A DNA stretch of 5,181 bases from a bacterium (lineage in GTDB: Bacteria; ARS69), in NCBI GenBank assembly GCA_025774865.1, contig JALGZO010000619.1, positions 1-5,181 on the forward strand, read 5' to 3'. This document shows positions 1 to 5,181 of this stretch, piece by piece (within the stretch, counting starts at the first letter, position 1; the number at the start of each line of letters is the position of its first letter). The notes under the pieces were generated by a model. The model was not told the DNA's origin. It saw only the letters and a program-made list of their open reading frames with translations, and ran no database searches. The position numbers were made by a program, and so were the translations under genes.

Positions 1-2
1 TC

Positions 3-623
3 CAGTCGAAGAATCCGCATCTTCGCGTGGAGCTCGGGACGGAAGCGCTCTGGCGCACGCTGATCGAGGACACCCGCGTCGGCATCTTTCACCCGGGAGC
101 CGGGGCCAGCTTTCCGCTCTGGGAGCGGGAGACGGGCGCGGTGTTGAGCGCGGAGCAGATGGCGGGCGCGAGTGGCGGGATCGGGCTCGCCGGCGAGCGG
201 AAGTGGGTCCCCGACGCTGGCGGCACGGTTTCCGTCTGGAGCCGAGGCCGGACCGTGAAGTTCGTCGCCGCGGACCGCGGCGAGTTCCTCGATGCCGTGG
301 GATATCGAGCCGTGCTGCTGTCGCAACCGGCGCCGACGGTTCGTGCCGACGCAGACGGCGACTTCCTGTTGTCCCACGAGCTCGGGGTTCGGCTCGTGGA
401 TGGGGATGGTGTCGAGACCGACTTCAGGCTCCAGAGTATGAGCCCGGACGTCCGCGCGAGCCGGCTCGTCATCCAAGGGCGACCCGTGCGGGTCCACGGC
501 GATCGGATCTACTGGATCTACCTCGGGCGCGACTTCTTGGAGATTCGCACGGTTCCCGTGTCCGAGATCCCCGGCTTACCGCGCATCCTCTCCGACGAGT
601 CGTCCCCCGATCGGGGGGGATGA
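3..623 (+). CDS. Uncharacterised protein, C-terminal part (5' end outside window)
   Basis: I do not recognise this protein. The reading frame is open from base 3 to the TGA at 621-623. A GTG at 27 could serve as a start, but it has no ribosome binding site and the codons before it (QSKNPHLR) read as ordinary coding sequence, so the gene most likely begins upstream of the window. The visible part is about 206 residues, rich in short Val/Leu/Arg-containing stretches alternating with Gly and Asp, which suggests a mostly beta-strand fold. There is no membrane segment, no cysteine cluster and no obvious catalytic motif. The tail (SDESSPDRGG) looks disordered, and its codons form the palindrome described separately. 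The stop is one base before the recO start, so the two genes are probably co-transcribed and translationally coupled. That the frame is coding is well supported by the close junction and codon bias; function is unknown. Confidence 0.7.
   Translation, partial: QSKNPHLRVELGTEALWRTLIEDTRVGIFHPGAGASFPLWERETGAVLSAEQMAGASGGIGLAGERKWVPDAGGTVSVWSRGRTVKFVAADRGEFLDAVGYRAVLLSQPAPTVRADADGDFLLSHELGVRLVDGDGVETDFRLQSMSPDVRASRLVIQGRPVRVHGDRIYWIYLGRDFLEIRTVPVSEIPGLPRILSDESSPDRGG
604..619 (+). promoter_or_regulatory. Palindrome overlapping the recO ribosome binding site
   Basis: Bases 604-617 read CCCCCGATCGGGGG, a perfect 14-base palindrome, followed by two more G. The G-run at 613-619 is the only plausible Shine-Dalgarno-like sequence for recO (ATG at 625). 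In mRNA the C-run and G-run can pair as a five-G:C stem around a GATC loop, which would hide the binding site. Ribosomes finishing the upstream gene (stop at 621-623) would open it. The palindrome is seen directly; the regulatory role is inference. Confidence 0.4.
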
Positions 624-624
624 C

Positions 625-1413
625 ATGGCTCATGTCGAGTCCGAAGCGCTCGTTCTGCGCCATGTGAGGCAGGGGGACACGTCACACGTCGTCACGCTCT
701 TCGCTCGCGAGGGGGGCAAGATCGCCATCCTGGCGAAGGGAAATCGCAAGCCCGGCAGCCGCTTCGGCGCCGGTCTCGACCTCTTCAACCTGACGCACAT
801 CCGCTACCGCGCGCGTCCCAACCGCGACTTGATGTACCTCGACACGTGCGAGCTGCGACGAAGTTTCGGAGGCCTGGCGGTCGACGTCTTCGGATACGCC
901 TCAGCGGGCGCGTGCGCCGAGTTGGTGGATCGACTGGTGCCCGAGGGGGCGGCGTCGGAGCAGATCTTCGATCTCTTTCTGGAGGTACTCACGATCCTCT
1001 TGGAGACCGCACCCCTGGCGGCCGGGGAGGAGCTCCGCGCCGTCGCGCTGCCGATCGCCTTCCAGCTCAAGCTCATGGACGTTCTCGGAGTGGCCCCGGA
1101 GCTCACCGGGTGTGTCGTCTGCGGGGACACCGAGCTCGGGGCGGCGACGAGCCTGTCCGCGCATCGGGGTGGGCTCCTCTGTCCCCGGTGCCGCGCCGCC
1201 GAGGGGGGGAGGCGCTTGGGGGCCGAGACGGTCGCATTCCTGCGGGCGTCGCACTTCGGCGAGCTGGCTCAGATCATGACGGTGCCGTACCCGCCCCCGC
1301 GCGGATTGATCGTGGAGGCTCGCGCCGCCCTCGACGCTCTTCTGGAATTCCATCATCATGGTCGACCGGCGGCGTTCCGGAGCCGGAAGTTCCTCGACGA
1401 GCTCTGGAAGTAG
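625..1413 (+). CDS. recO: DNA repair protein RecO
   Basis: RecO is the recombination mediator of the RecFOR pathway. It binds single-stranded DNA and SSB, anneals complementary strands and, with RecR, loads RecA at gaps in the cytoplasm. The 262-residue length is typical. The N-terminus has the OB-fold pattern of the family: EALVLRHVRQGDTSHVVTLFARE followed by GKIAILAKGNRKPGSRFGAGL (residues 7-51). A helical region covers roughly residues 85-155. A zinc-finger-like set of four cysteines follows, CVVC at C163/C166 and CPRC at C186/C189, as in the RecO proteins that keep this finger (E. coli RecO lacks it). The C-terminus (FHHHGRPAAFRSRKFLDEL) matches the usual RecO ending. The ATG at 625 is chosen because it begins exactly at the conserved N-terminal strand and follows a G-rich site and the upstream stop by one base. 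Assignment is from recognised motifs, with high certainty. Confidence 0.93.
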   Translation: MAHVESEALVLRHVRQGDTSHVVTLFAREGGKIAILAKGNRKPGSRFGAGLDLFNLTHIRYRARPNRDLMYLDTCELRRSFGGLAVDVFGYASAGACAELVDRLVPEGAASEQIFDLFLEVLTILLETAPLAAGEELRAVALPIAFQLKLMDVLGVAPELTGCVVCGDTELGAATSLSAHRGGLLCPRCRAAEGGRRLGAETVAFLRASHFGELAQIMTVPYPPPRGLIVEARAALDALLEFHHHGRPAAFRSRKFLDELWK

Positions 1414-1610
1414 ACGACGCGGGCCGAGCTCCGGACGGGGCCGCCCGACAATTGCGCTTTCTTGCATCTCTTGGTTCGGTGCCCCGAGCCCGGGCCGTCG
1501 ATCAAGAACGGTCGTCCGCCGGTCGATTCAACCAGGAGGGGTGACTCCCAGGCCGGGAGCCCTCGCCGCGTTGCCGGGGCACTCCACGCTCCAGAATCCG
1601 GGGGTCGGTC
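1414..1610. other. Intergenic gap, possible promoter region
   Basis: No gene is supported in these 197 bases. A TGA at 1542-1544 lies in frame with the next gene, and none of the codons between it and the ATG at 1611 is a start codon, so the next gene cannot begin earlier. A patch at about 1448-1477 (acaattgcgctttcttgcat and onward) is clearly less GC-rich than its surroundings and is the likeliest place for a promoter, but I could not fit a convincing -35/-10 pair or a -24/-12 sigma-54 site. CGGGC at 1420-1424 can pair with GCCCG at 1443-1447 ahead of the T-rich patch, a weak candidate terminator for recO (5-bp stem, 18-base loop). GGGGG at 1600-1604 is the ribosome binding site of the next gene. 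Confidence 0.4.
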
Positions 1611-2084
1611 ATGACCATCGACGAGCTCCTGACGAAGCTCGAAGACTTGATGAAAGAAGGGGGACACCTCGAGGACATCCTCGAAGCGTCCGTCGAGGGG
1701 CTCCACGGGATGGATCCGCGGTTCGACTGGACCGGGATCTACGAGCTTTTCCCCGATGACACGCTGCGCCTCGGTCCGTTCATCGGATCGCCGACGGATC
1801 ACGTGTTCATCGGAGTCGGTCAGGGGGTGTGCGGCGCCGCCATCGCGCAGAAGCGCAACATGAACATCCCCGACGTTCGCACCGCCGCCAACTACCTCGC
1901 GTGCAGTGCGGAGACCCGCGCTGAGCTCGTCGTGCTCATCCGTGACGGAGACCGGATCTACGGTCAGATCGACATCGATAGCCACACGGCGGGCGCGTTC
2001 GACGATCCGTGCGTCGACAAGGTGCAGCGAGTCGCCGACGCATTGGCGCACGCGTACGAGACGCGGCACGCGGAGAGCAGTTGA
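1611..2084 (+). CDS. GAF-domain protein, free methionine-(R)-sulfoxide reductase-like (MsrC/fRMsr family)
   Basis: This is a 157-residue single-GAF protein. Family members (E. coli YebR/MsrC) reduce free methionine-R-sulfoxide in the cytoplasm using thioredoxin. The family pattern is clear: DWTGIYEL (39-46), LRLGPFIG (52-59), GVGQGVCG (68-75), YLACSAETRAELVV (95-108) and GQIDIDS (118-124). Aligned on GVCG and the xAC motif, C98 matches the catalytic Cys118 of E. coli, C74 matches Cys94, and E105, D121 and D123 match Glu125, Asp141 and Asp143 of the substrate pocket; W40 and Y44 match the aromatic pair Trp62/Tyr66 allowing a two-residue indel. The resolving Cys84 is His64 here, and the usual IACD and SEIVVP motifs are altered (LACS, AELVVL). 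C134 is an extra cysteine. It may therefore be a reductase with a different recycling route or a ligand sensor. The start is forced by an in-frame stop at 1542, with GGGGG six bases upstream. The kinase gene begins 10 bases after its stop. Confidence 0.82.
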   Translation: MTIDELLTKLEDLMKEGGHLEDILEASVEGLHGMDPRFDWTGIYELFPDDTLRLGPFIGSPTDHVFIGVGQGVCGAAIAQKRNMNIPDVRTAANYLACSAETRAELVVLIRDGDRIYGQIDIDSHTAGAFDDPCVDKVQRVADALAHAYETRHAESS

Positions 2085-2094
2085 GCCGGGGCCA

Positions 2095-4575
2095 ATGAGA
2101 GCCGACTCCTCCGTCGAAGCGGGCTCCACCCGAGCGGGTTCTGCGTCCGATGCCGGTCAGCTGCTTCAGCGCCTCACGCCGCTGCTCACGCAGCAGTCTC
2201 TCGACACCGCGCTCCCGGGTGCGATCCAGCTCATCGGGTCGATGTCGGGGGCGGCGGCGGCGGGGATCCTTCTCCTCAGGAAGGAGGACGTGGCCAAAGA
2301 GCACTGGCACGGCGACGAGTCCGTTTCCGGCGGGCTCCGGGCGGAGTGCATCAAGTCGGCGCGGCTGGCGCGCACCGATCGCACGGGTTCGGTCCGCATC
2401 GTGGACGGAGAGGTGGGGCGGTACTACCTGTGGACGACACCTCTTCAAGTGTCGGGAGCGGAGCCGATCGGTGCGATCACGCTCGCGTTCTCGCAGGCGC
2501 CCGGAAGAGACACGACCTTCGACGCCGGCGGCGTCGAACGGCTGGCGGACCTCTTCGCAGCGAAGATCGTGCTCAGCCGGGAGACCGCGGCCTACCGTTC
2601 CGAAAAGGAGCGGTACGAGCGGTGGTTTCGAACGCTCGACTCCCAACTGCAGGTGCTGGATCGCGAGCGGCAGAAATTCGTCGCGGTGGCGAGCCAATCC
2701 GACACCCATATGATCGTCGTGAACACGGAGTACCGGGTTCGGTGGGTCAACCAAACGAGGGCGGGCCGTCTCGACGACGTGGGACGCGAGGTCAGCTGGA
2801 TCGACCGGCCGCTCCAGGAGGTCTGGGATACTCTGGAGGTGAACGGTCCGCCCTGCGGATCCGAGCAATGCCCGGTCGCCCAGGCGTTCGCGACGAACGT
2901 CGTCGTGCACGAGGAGTATCAGCAGCCCACCGCCACGGAACGGCGCAACCTCTACGTCACGGCGATGCCGATCAAGGCTCCCGACGGGCAGCCGGACGAA
3001 GTTCTCGTCATGGTGCAGGACGTCAGCGATCTGGAGGTGCTCCGGCGGTCCGAGACTCGCTACCGCCAGCTCTTCGAGCAGAGCCCCGACGCGATGATCA
3101 TGGTCGAGCCCACATCCGGTTGCGTGCTGATCGCGAACCCGGTGGCGGAGGATCTGACCGGGTACGAGCCGAAGGGGATCCCGGGTCTCTCCGTCGAAGC
3201 GCTCCACGAGCCGGCCGACTGGCCCAACGCGCAGAAGGTCTACGATCAGGTCTTCCTGCAGGACGATCCGATCGTCACCGAATGCATTCTCAAGACCGCC
3301 GACGGCTCGCGGATCGTCGCGAACATGGCGGCGACGCGCTTCGAGCTGGAAGGGCAAGCCGTCGTGCTCGTGGAGTTCCAGGACATCACCGACCGCAAGC
3401 AGCTCGAGAGTGAACTGCGCCACTCGCAGAAGATGGATGCGATCGGCCGCCTCGCGGGCGGGGTGGCCCACGACTTCAACAACATCCTGACGATCATCCT
3501 GGGTCAGACGGAATTGATGCTCGGGAGGCTCGACGAGGGCAACCGGCTCCGCCGCACGGCCGAGAGCATCGAAAAAGCCGCCGTTCGCGGATCCCTCCTC
3601 ACGCGTCAGCTTCTCGCGTTCAGCCGCAAGGAAGTCGTGAAACGCGAGATCGTCGATCTGTGCGCCACGTTCTCGGGCATCGAGCCCATGCTCCGGACGC
3701 TCATCGGCGAGGACGTCGAGCTGGTGACGAGCACGGACCCCGAGCCCTGCTTCGTGCGGGCCGATCGTGGGCAGATCGAGCAGGTCATCATGAACCTGGT
3801 CGTCAACGCGAGAGACGCGATGCCGCACGGCGGCAAGCTCTCGATCGGGATCTCCCGCGTCCGGAAGGCATTGAGGGGGAGCGACGGCCGGGCCTGCGAG
3901 TCCGCTCCGTGCGCTCTCCTCCGAATACGCGACACCGGTACCGGGATGGACTCATCGACGCAAGCGCGGCTCTTCGAACCGTTCTTCACCACGAAAGCGC
4001 CCGGCGAGGGCACGGGGCTGGGCTTGAGTTCCGCGTACGGCATCGTGCAGGAGGCCGCCGGCGAAATCTCCGTGATGAGTGAGCCGGGTGAGGGCACCAC
4101 CTTCCTCATCCACTTCCCTCTGCAGAAGGGCGTGACGATCCCGAAGAAACAGGAGAAGAAGCCGAGCGGCGTCTTCCGGCGCGGGCATGAGTCCATTCTG
4201 CTCGTGGAGGACGAAGAGGAGGTGCGCGCGATCGCCACGGAGGCCCTCCGAATGAGCGGCTACTCGGTCCTGGCCGCCTCGTCCGGCGACGAGGCGCTCG
4301 ATCTGCTCATTCAATACGCGCCGGTGGTCCACCTCATCTTGACCGACGTCATCATGCCCGGTCTTTCGGGCGGAGAGCTCGTCCAGCGGATCGCGGCGGT
4401 CAGGCCCCAGGCGCGAGTGCTCTACATGTCCGGCTACAACGACGACGCGATCGTGCGCCACGGCGTGTCGGATTCGAACGCGGCCTTCATTCAGAAGCCG
4501 TTCACGCTGGAAGGGCTCACGAGTCGGGTTCGCGAGATCCTGGATCGCCCTCAGTCTCCCGCCGGGTCGGAGTGA
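2095..4575 (+). CDS. Soluble hybrid sensor histidine kinase, GAF-PAS-PAS-HisKA-HATPase-REC
   Basis: This is an 826-residue cytoplasmic hybrid kinase with no membrane segment, HAMP domain or signal peptide. Domain order: a GAF-like domain (about 20-165); a charged, probably coiled-coil linker (about 160-195); PAS1 (about 195-315) holding a CX4C pair, C254 and C259, before PVAQAF; PAS2 (about 319-440, from SETRYRQLFEQSPDAMIMV); HisKA with phospho-acceptor H459 in AGGVAHDFNNIL; and HATPase_c with N-box N567/N571 (NLVVNARDAM), G1 D613-M618 (DTGTGM), F-box LFEPFF (626-631) and G2 G637-L644. The ATPase domain has a Cys-bearing insertion (C601, C606) before G1. A Lys-rich linker leads to a receiver domain with E705/D706, phospho-acceptor D751 (TDVIMPG), S779 and K801 (KPF). 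All catalytic residues are present, so kinase and phosphorelay activity are expected. The frame is open upstream to 1906, but that part overlaps the GAF gene and has shadow-like composition. The ATG at 2095 follows a weak ccgggg site. The signal sensed and the partner regulator are unknown. Confidence 0.93.
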   Translation: MRADSSVEAGSTRAGSASDAGQLLQRLTPLLTQQSLDTALPGAIQLIGSMSGAAAAGILLLRKEDVAKEHWHGDESVSGGLRAECIKSARLARTDRTGSVRIVDGEVGRYYLWTTPLQVSGAEPIGAITLAFSQAPGRDTTFDAGGVERLADLFAAKIVLSRETAAYRSEKERYERWFRTLDSQLQVLDRERQKFVAVASQSDTHMIVVNTEYRVRWVNQTRAGRLDDVGREVSWIDRPLQEVWDTLEVNGPPCGSEQCPVAQAFATNVVVHEEYQQPTATERRNLYVTAMPIKAPDGQPDEVLVMVQDVSDLEVLRRSETRYRQLFEQSPDAMIMVEPTSGCVLIANPVAEDLTGYEPKGIPGLSVEALHEPADWPNAQKVYDQVFLQDDPIVTECILKTADGSRIVANMAATRFELEGQAVVLVEFQDITDRKQLESELRHSQKMDAIGRLAGGVAHDFNNILTIILGQTELMLGRLDEGNRLRRTAESIEKAAVRGSLLTRQLLAFSRKEVVKREIVDLCATFSGIEPMLRTLIGEDVELVTSTDPEPCFVRADRGQIEQVIMNLVVNARDAMPHGGKLSIGISRVRKALRGSDGRACESAPCALLRIRDTGTGMDSSTQARLFEPFFTTKAPGEGTGLGLSSAYGIVQEAAGEISVMSEPGEGTTFLIHFPLQKGVTIPKKQEKKPSGVFRRGHESILLVEDEEEVRAIATEALRMSGYSVLAASSGDEALDLLIQYAPVVHLILTDVIMPGLSGGELVQRIAAVRPQARVLYMSGYNDDAIVRHGVSDSNAAFIQKPFTLEGLTSRVREILDRPQSPAGSE

Positions 4576-5179
4576 GGCGACCTTCCTGCTGCGCCGCGAG
4601 CGCCAGGAGCAGTTCGACGCTTCTCCCGTAACTGTGCACCCCGCCTTCCACGCGATTCGTCTTGAGATAGGCGTCGTTGAGCGCCCGTGTGACGTCACGG
4701 GCCGGCCCAAGATGCCGTTCCCAGTAGGCGCGGAGATCGTCGACGTCGCGCTGAACGCCGGGCAACCGTCGCGCGACGAGCTCCTCGACGCGCTCGCGAT
4801 CCGGGATCGACAAGGCGAACAGGAGCTGGCGCTGCGCGAACACGTACGCCGCGTAGCGCGCGTGGGGATCGGGAGCGAGCGAGCCGGCGAGGAAGCCGAA
4901 GAAGTTCGCCTCCCTTTCCGGACCGATCCCACGCTGGTGTGACTTCTCGTGGGCGACGACCTGCGGATAGGATACCGCGGGCACTCCCGCGTTGACATTC
5001 GCCTCGCCGGTGAAGGGAAAGAAGAAACCGGACAGCCCGAGACGATCGAGGATCGGACTCGACAGGAGACGCTTGGTGGGCCCGAAGCGTGCCGCCACGG
5101 GGCCCCGGAGGTCCCAGGCTCCGGCCGCGCGGCGCCAGCCGTCCTCGATGGACGCATCGAGCGCCGCCAGGTCTCCGAG
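4517..5179 (-). CDS. DUF3810-like zinc-metalloprotease, C-terminal part (5' end outside window)
   Basis: The minus-strand frame is open from the right edge (5179) to the TGA at 4519-4517, giving 220 residues with no start that I trust. A GTG at 5098 is internal, because the preceding codons (DGWRRAAGAWDLRGP) read as coding. The pattern matches DUF3810 proteins: a YG/FGPTKRLLSSP-like stretch, FFFPFTGEANVNAGVP, then the zinc-protease motif HEKSH (bases 4937-4951) followed by QRGIGPEREANFFGFLA, and late motifs NDAYLKTNR and GGVHSYGRSVELLLAL. Known members have membrane helices in the N-terminal part, which would lie outside this window, so membrane attachment is inferred. The two His and the Glu of HEKSH should bind zinc and catalyse; E61 or E63 (counted from the GTG) may complete the site. 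The substrate is unknown. The gene converges on the kinase gene and overlaps its last 59 bases. Family recognition is from motifs by eye. Confidence 0.85.
   Translation of the reverse strand, partial: LGDLAALDASIEDGWRRAAGAWDLRGPVAARFGPTKRLLSSPILDRLGLSGFFFPFTGEANVNAGVPAVSYPQVVAHEKSHQRGIGPEREANFFGFLAGSLAPDPHARYAAYVFAQRQLLFALSIPDRERVEELVARRLPGVQRDVDDLRAYWERHLGPARDVTRALNDAYLKTNRVEGGVHSYGRSVELLLALAAQQEGRLTPTRRETEGDPGSREPDS
4545..4580. terminator. Imperfect hairpin at the convergent gene junction, candidate terminator
   Basis: Left arm TCGCC-c-TCA-gt-CTCC (4545-4559) pairs with right arm GGAG-TGA-GGCGA (4569-4580): 12 base pairs with one- and two-base bulges and a nine-base loop (4560-4568). It includes the kinase stop codon (4573-4575) and lies in the overlap of the two convergent genes. 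There is no clear T-run on either side, so intrinsic termination is uncertain; mRNA 3'-end protection is another possibility. Pairing is seen in the sequence; function is inferred from position. Confidence 0.3.
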
Positions 5180-5181
5180 CG

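Noticed and set aside
1438-1467. Possible sigma-54 promoter around the two TTGC sequences
   Set aside because: Neither TTGC has the required GG twelve bases upstream, so the -24/-12 pattern fails.
1906-2094. Upstream in-frame extension of the kinase reading frame
   Set aside because: These 63 codons overlap the conserved part of the GAF gene in another frame and give an Arg/Ser/Thr-rich sequence with no domain. The ATG at 2095 fits the gene spacing better.
2250-2264. GGC-type triplet repeat
   Set aside because: It is short and simply encodes the Ala/Gly run GAAAAG in the GAF-like domain of the kinase.
1936-3828. A 630-codon open frame on the minus strand
   Set aside because: It runs antisense to the GAF and kinase genes. 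It is dominated by Arg, His, Asp and Leu runs with no recognisable domain, as expected for the antisense shadow of GC-rich coding sequence, while the plus strand has complete kinase motifs.
4683-4708. Inverted repeat GCCCGTG-TGACGT-CACGGGC overlapping the palindrome GGGCCGGCCC
   Set aside because: Both lie inside the DUF3810-like coding sequence, where the codons account for them. There is no T-run and no gene start nearby, so an operator or terminator role is not supported.
4634-4942. A 102-codon open frame on the plus strand
   Set aside because: It is antisense to the DUF3810-like gene, which carries clear family motifs including HEKSH across the same bases.

Overview
The window comes from a GC-rich bacterial chromosome with a strong G/C bias at third codon positions, tightly packed genes and several G-rich ribosome binding sites. 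The mix of a zinc-finger RecO, a soluble PAS-containing hybrid histidine kinase of the 'KMDAIGRLAGGVAHDFNN' type and a DUF3810-type metalloprotease suits a Gram-negative-like, environmental lineage (for example Myxococcota/Deltaproteobacteria, Acidobacteriota, Gemmatimonadota or Eisenbacteria-like groups). The sequence alone does not settle the phylum. No tRNA, rRNA, CRISPR array, insertion sequence or prophage gene was seen.

Layout. Positions 3-623 (+) hold the 3' part of a gene I do not recognise. Its stop codon lies one base before the start of recO (625-1413, +), the RecFOR recombination mediator, and a GC-rich palindrome covers the recO ribosome binding site. A 197-base gap (1414-1610) follows, containing a locally AT-richer patch. 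Next is a tight pair on the plus strand: a 157-residue single-GAF protein related to free methionine-(R)-sulfoxide reductase (1611-2084) and, 10 bases on, a large cytoplasmic hybrid kinase, GAF-PAS-PAS-HisKA-HATPase-REC (2095-4575). The last gene (4517 to the right edge, minus strand) is the C-terminal part of a DUF3810-like zinc-metalloprotease. It converges on the kinase gene and overlaps its end by 59 bases, and an imperfect hairpin sits over this junction.

How the parts fit. The first gene and recO look translationally coupled. The GAF protein and the kinase look like a two-gene transcription unit. The GAF protein keeps the presumed catalytic cysteine and the acidic substrate residues of the sulfoxide reductase family but has His where the usual resolving cysteine sits. 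The kinase carries two CX4C pairs, one in a PAS domain and one in the ATPase domain. A redox or small-molecule sensing pair is a reasonable but unproven inference. No DNA-binding response regulator is present, so the output of the kinase phosphorelay is unknown. The window is mostly recognisable gene families; the most distinctive points are the modified sulfoxide-reductase-like protein beside the kinase, and the recO leader palindrome.
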